Shown here: in pieces, positions 60,960 through 64,000 of the stretch | Layout of the letters: each line of letters opens with the position of its first letter | How positions within the stretch are numbered: the stretch's first letter is position 1 | Source: an uncultured Lachnospiraceae bacterium | GTDB taxonomy: Bacteria > Bacillota > Clostridia > Lachnospirales > Lachnospiraceae | DNA: 64,000 nt | NCBI GenBank assembly: GCA_910577175.1 | Contig: CAJTLU010000003.1 | Span: forward strand, 145,406-209,405 | Direction: 5' to 3' | Notes under the pieces: generated by a model | What the model was told of the DNA's origin: nothing | Database searches by the model: none | Seen by the model: only the letters and a program-made list of their open reading frames with translations | Program-made: the position numbers and the translations under genes

Positions 60960-61940
60960 TTATGATGCGCCGACGGCAGTCAGCAGAAATAACTCTACTG
61001 CAATGCGCTCGTCAATGCGCCCTGTTTTAATCTGCTCCTCAAGCTCTGTTCCATAGGTAATCAGGTGAAGGAGCTGCTCCACGGTAAAGTTCTTTGCCTG
61101 GGAAAGACACTTTCCTACTGCAAAGGGCGGCATTCCTGCCTTTCCTGCAATGGCGGAACGGTCAAGCCCCTGCCTGCTCATCTCCGCTGCCTGCAAAATC
61201 ATGTTGCACTGGCGGACCATCAGATACAGCACTGTCATCGGCTTTTCCCGCACGGCAAGCAGGTCATGGTACAGCCTCAGGGCAAGCTTTTTATTCCTGA
61301 CCCCGAGCGCGTCGGTCATAGCAAAAATCTTTCCGGAAATCTGCTCTGTCGTCACTGCCAGAATATCCTCTTTCGTGATAATCTCCCGCTCTCCGGTATA
61401 GCAAATGAGCTTCTCCACCTCGGTCTCTATATTCTCCATGTCGCTTCCGACACGCTCTAAGAAAAACCGCAGGTCATCCTTGCTGATTTTCTTCCCGTCC
61501 CGGTTCAAAAGTTGCGCTACCCAGAGACTCAGATCGCTTTCCGAAAGACCGTTCATTTCGCAGATATAACCGTGTTCCTTTACCGCCTTAAACATCCGGC
61601 TGCGCTTATCTACTTCGCTTTCGTTAAAAATCAGTACCGCAGTATCGGGAAGTCCCGCAATCTCGTCCGCAAACTCGCACGCGTTCTTAAACGCTCCGGT
61701 ATTTTCCAGCACAAGGACACGGCGCTCCGCAAAAAAAGGCATCGTTTCCGCTAAGTTCCTGACTTCGTTCCAGTCGGTCTCCTTACCGGAAAACACAGAC
61801 AGATTCATTTCATCTCCGCCTGCAAGCGCCCCTGTCTTCAGCTTAGACGTATAAAGACGTCGCAGATAGCTCTCCGTCCCGTACAGCAGATATACCGTCT
61901 TATACTGCCCGGTTTTGATATGCTCCTTAATTCCCTTCAT
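60960..61940 (-). CDS. holA: DNA polymerase III delta subunit
   Basis: A 326-residue protein of the clamp loader, which opens the beta clamp. The N-terminus (YKTVYLLYGTESYLRRLY), the RRVLVLENTG strand and the C-terminal helical segment (KPMTVLYLMVRQCNMILQAA, RIDERIAVELFLL) fit the HolA family. The start at 61940 follows AAAGGAG. In Firmicutes holA commonly follows comEC, as it does here (258 nt apart), with tRNA-Ser downstream. Confidence 0.92.
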   Translation of the reverse strand: MKGIKEHIKTGQYKTVYLLYGTESYLRRLYTSKLKTGALAGGDEMNLSVFSGKETDWNEVRNLAETMPFFAERRVLVLENTGAFKNACEFADEIAGLPDTAVLIFNESEVDKRSRMFKAVKEHGYICEMNGLSESDLSLWVAQLLNRDGKKISKDDLRFFLERVGSDMENIETEVEKLICYTGEREIITKEDILAVTTEQISGKIFAMTDALGVRNKKLALRLYHDLLAVREKPMTVLYLMVRQCNMILQAAEMSRQGLDRSAIAGKAGMPPFAVGKCLSQAKNFTVEQLLHLITYGTELEEQIKTGRIDERIAVELFLLTAVGAS

Positions 61941-62198
61941 AGGCACTCCTTTAACTTTAATTATTGTACATGAAATACGCACAAATAGCAAGAGGAATTT
62001 TGATTTTTTCTTATCATGCTGATTTTCCTCGCCATTTTCCTTGTTTTCTGTGCTCTATGGGGAAAACTCCCACCCTGTTCCCGTTATTCCCAAGAGCTCC
62101 TGACACTCCGGCCAGCCTTATCCTTCCGCCGGAGTCTTCCGGTTCTCTGTTTGGGCCTTTTCCAGACCTTCTCTCCGCCCGGGCCTTCCGTTTACTCT

Positions 62199-63965
62199 TT
62201 ACTCCTCCCCAAGCGTTCCATAGCAAAGCAGCCTTTCCTTTGCTCCGCCATACACCCGGTAGCCCTGCCTCCTTACCCTCACGGTAATACACCCTGTTTC
62301 ATCCGTCCGCAGCACCTTCCCGGAGGTTTCGGACAGAATTTCAAGGGCTTCCTTATGGGGATGCCCATAACGGTTATTCCTCCCGCAGGAGATTACCGAA
62401 CACACCGGCCGCAGTCCCGTAAGAAATTCCTTACAAGAGGAACCCGACGAGCCATGATGCGCTACTTTCAAAACCTCGACAGAGCGCTCCCTCAGCTCCG
62501 CTCGCGCTAACAGCTTCTCTTCCCCTGCCGCATCGATATCCCCGGTCAGCAGCAGGTCAAACTCCCCATAAGAGGCAAGCAGCACCAGCGAGGAAGCATT
62601 TCTGCCGGAAAACGCCGCCCTCTCCTCCGGTGCGAGACAGGTAAGCGAAAGTCCCTTTCCCGGCAAAAGGCAGTCTCCGGCAGACAAATACAATATCTCC
62701 ACCTTCTTCTCCCCGGCGCTTTCCACAAGCGCCTGATATGCGGCATCCGGCTTTGCGAGCTGCGGCAGCGCAATGCTCTTAATCAGAATTTCCCCCGTAT
62801 AGCCCGCTCCTGACGCGCGATAGGGAGAATAAGGCGGCATGGCTGCCAGAATCTCACAGATTCCGCTGATATGGTCATTATCGGCATGGCTGATGATGGC
62901 ACAATCAATCACACGGATTCCTTTCGCCTTCAAATAAGGAATAAGCCGCCTGCTTCCGACGCTTTGGACATCGCTGCTCCCGCCGTCTACCGTCAGCACA
63001 GCACCTGAACTTCGCAGAACAATGCCGTCTCCCTGTCCCATATCTAAAAACGCGGCCTCGAACGCGCCGGAAGGAACCGGCAGAAGGATCATCGGCAGAA
63101 AAATAAACACAATGAAAATCCATCTTCTCTTTTGACGCTCTTTGTCCTGCTTTCCCTTTTCCCGCATTTTCTGCAATAGAAACACCCCTCCGGCCAGCAC
63201 AGAAAAATAAAGCGCTATCTGCCACAGGGCAGGCTTCCCGAACAGCAGAAGAGAAAACGGAAGTCTGGAAGCCAACGTACAAGCACTCTTATAAAACCAC
63301 AAGATAGCACGCGCGCCGCCTGCAAAAAAGTATCCAAGGCCTACGCTGAACATTCCACAGATACCGGAAAACAGCGCACAAAAAAGCAAAAGCGACATAA
63401 GCGGCACGATAAACGGATTCAGGAAAAATCCGTAAAACGGATACTCAAAATAATGAACTACCGTAACGGGAAAGGTAATCAGCTGAATTGCCACTCCGAA
63501 CAACACCGTGCGCTTCCCCTTTTCTTTCAGAGAAAGCATACGCCTCTTCAGCCTGCCCTCCGTCTGCCCTGCCGCAGACAAGGCCATCTCCTTTTGCGGG
63601 CGTTCCTCCTTTCGTCCCACAAGCAGGGCAGGCAGTACCGACGCACCATATGCCGCTGCAAAGGAAAGCTGGAAAGATGCGGTATAGAGAGCGCCCGGGC
63701 TCTGGCACAGGATTACAACTGCGCTGACCGCCATTGCAGAAAGAGAGTCATAGCTCCTCCCGAGCGCAGTAGCAAGAAGCAGCAGAAAAAACATGAGAAC
63801 GGCACGCTTCGTAGACGTTCCTGCCTCCGTAAACCTTCCGTAAAGAACGACGCAGGCACATGCCGCCGGTATCGCTCCGTTCCTGCCAAGTACCGTGCGG
63901 CGCAAAAGCCGGTATACCGCCATGCCGAGCAGCGATACATGAAGCCCCGTCTGAACGCTCTTTCT
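62199..63965 (-). CDS. comEC: ComEC/Rec2 DNA-uptake channel, 5' part missing or disrupted
   Basis: About 588 codons: part of the competence membrane domain (from GLHVSLLGMAVYRLLRR through several helices, about to residue 280) and the complete C-terminal metallo-beta-lactamase-like domain (FLDMGQGDGIVL, ISHADNDHISG, LLTGDID, VLKVAHHGSSGS). The family normally reads ISHILAxSGLH at this point, but upstream of GLH the sequence is unrelated (KSVQT) and an in-frame TGA lies at 63966-63968. Neither other frame restores the motif. So either an insertion or rearrangement has cut the gene, or the remainder lies elsewhere. Confidence 0.8.
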   Translation of the reverse strand, partial: RKSVQTGLHVSLLGMAVYRLLRRTVLGRNGAIPAACACVVLYGRFTEAGTSTKRAVLMFFLLLLATALGRSYDSLSAMAVSAVVILCQSPGALYTASFQLSFAAAYGASVLPALLVGRKEERPQKEMALSAAGQTEGRLKRRMLSLKEKGKRTVLFGVAIQLITFPVTVVHYFEYPFYGFFLNPFIVPLMSLLLFCALFSGICGMFSVGLGYFFAGGARAILWFYKSACTLASRLPFSLLLFGKPALWQIALYFSVLAGGVFLLQKMREKGKQDKERQKRRWIFIVFIFLPMILLPVPSGAFEAAFLDMGQGDGIVLRSSGAVLTVDGGSSDVQSVGSRRLIPYLKAKGIRVIDCAIISHADNDHISGICEILAAMPPYSPYRASGAGYTGEILIKSIALPQLAKPDAAYQALVESAGEKKVEILYLSAGDCLLPGKGLSLTCLAPEERAAFSGRNASSLVLLASYGEFDLLLTGDIDAAGEEKLLARAELRERSVEVLKVAHHGSSGSSCKEFLTGLRPVCSVISCGRNNRYGHPHKEALEILSETSGKVLRTDETGCITVRVRRQGYRVYGGAKERLLCYGTLGEE

Positions 63966-64000
63966 TCATATATAATGGCAAAAGTATAAGGGGTAAAGGA

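Overview
The window reads as chromosome of an anaerobic Firmicute of the class Clostridia, most likely a Lachnospiraceae gut bacterium. Supporting features are type III glutamine synthetase, an Amt-PII fusion, a split glutamate synthase with an ANTAR antiterminator, [FeFe]-hydrogenase-type proteins, AdhE, AddAB, a DUF6033-like protein and SD sequences of the GGAGG type. No genus can be fixed from the sequence alone. There is no phage, no plasmid replicon, no complete insertion sequence and no CRISPR array.

Layout. 1-15.5 kb is a long minus-strand run for nitrogen assimilation and glutamine use, in transcription order glnN (GSIII), amt-PII, asnB, pyrG, purF, carA, carB, dapL. It starts at a consensus promoter followed at once by a hairpin with an A-x-x-G hexaloop and a mutually exclusive terminator. 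15.6-17.7 kb is a lower-GC secreted serine protease operon. 18.0-23.4 kb is a plus-strand operon with the same leader architecture: split glutamate synthase (amidotransferase, ferredoxin-FMN synthase, GXGXG domain), a short glutamine synthetase and an ANTAR RNA-binding regulator. The regulator is the likely factor acting on both leaders. 23.4-24 kb is a stack of large palindromic repeats.

24-33.4 kb is a minus-strand redox operon: adhE, a phosphotransferase-family kinase, two thioredoxin-like [2Fe-2S] ferredoxins, a sensory-type [FeFe]-hydrogenase/PAS protein, a PP2C/SpoIIE phosphatase and a second hydrogenase-type protein. A LysR gene lies upstream and two Rex-like operators sit before adhE. 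33.4-37.8 kb is an accessory scrapyard: AraC regulator and transglutaminase-like protein, then truncated GNAT, nuclease and zinc-ribbon fragments bounded by two identical 36-bp repeats, plus other dispersed palindromes. 37.8-42 kb is a heterodimeric ABC exporter with an XRE regulator, followed by hemolysin III and a sigma factor with a long C-terminal extension.

45-54.6 kb carries addB-addA (recombinational repair), a small membrane-anchored protein and glutamine-dependent nadE. A probable 6S RNA follows. 55.2-57.4 kb holds a two-gene unit of a DNase I/CdtB-like hydrolase and a 479-residue protein of unknown function. 57.5-60.7 kb holds a DUF6033-like protein and a LytTR two-component system with a probable autoregulatory direct repeat. 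The window ends with tRNA-Ser(CGA), holA and a comEC that loses homology abruptly at the edge.

Five families of small dispersed repeats were seen, several with long flanking inverted arms. They are the main structures not explained by the genes.
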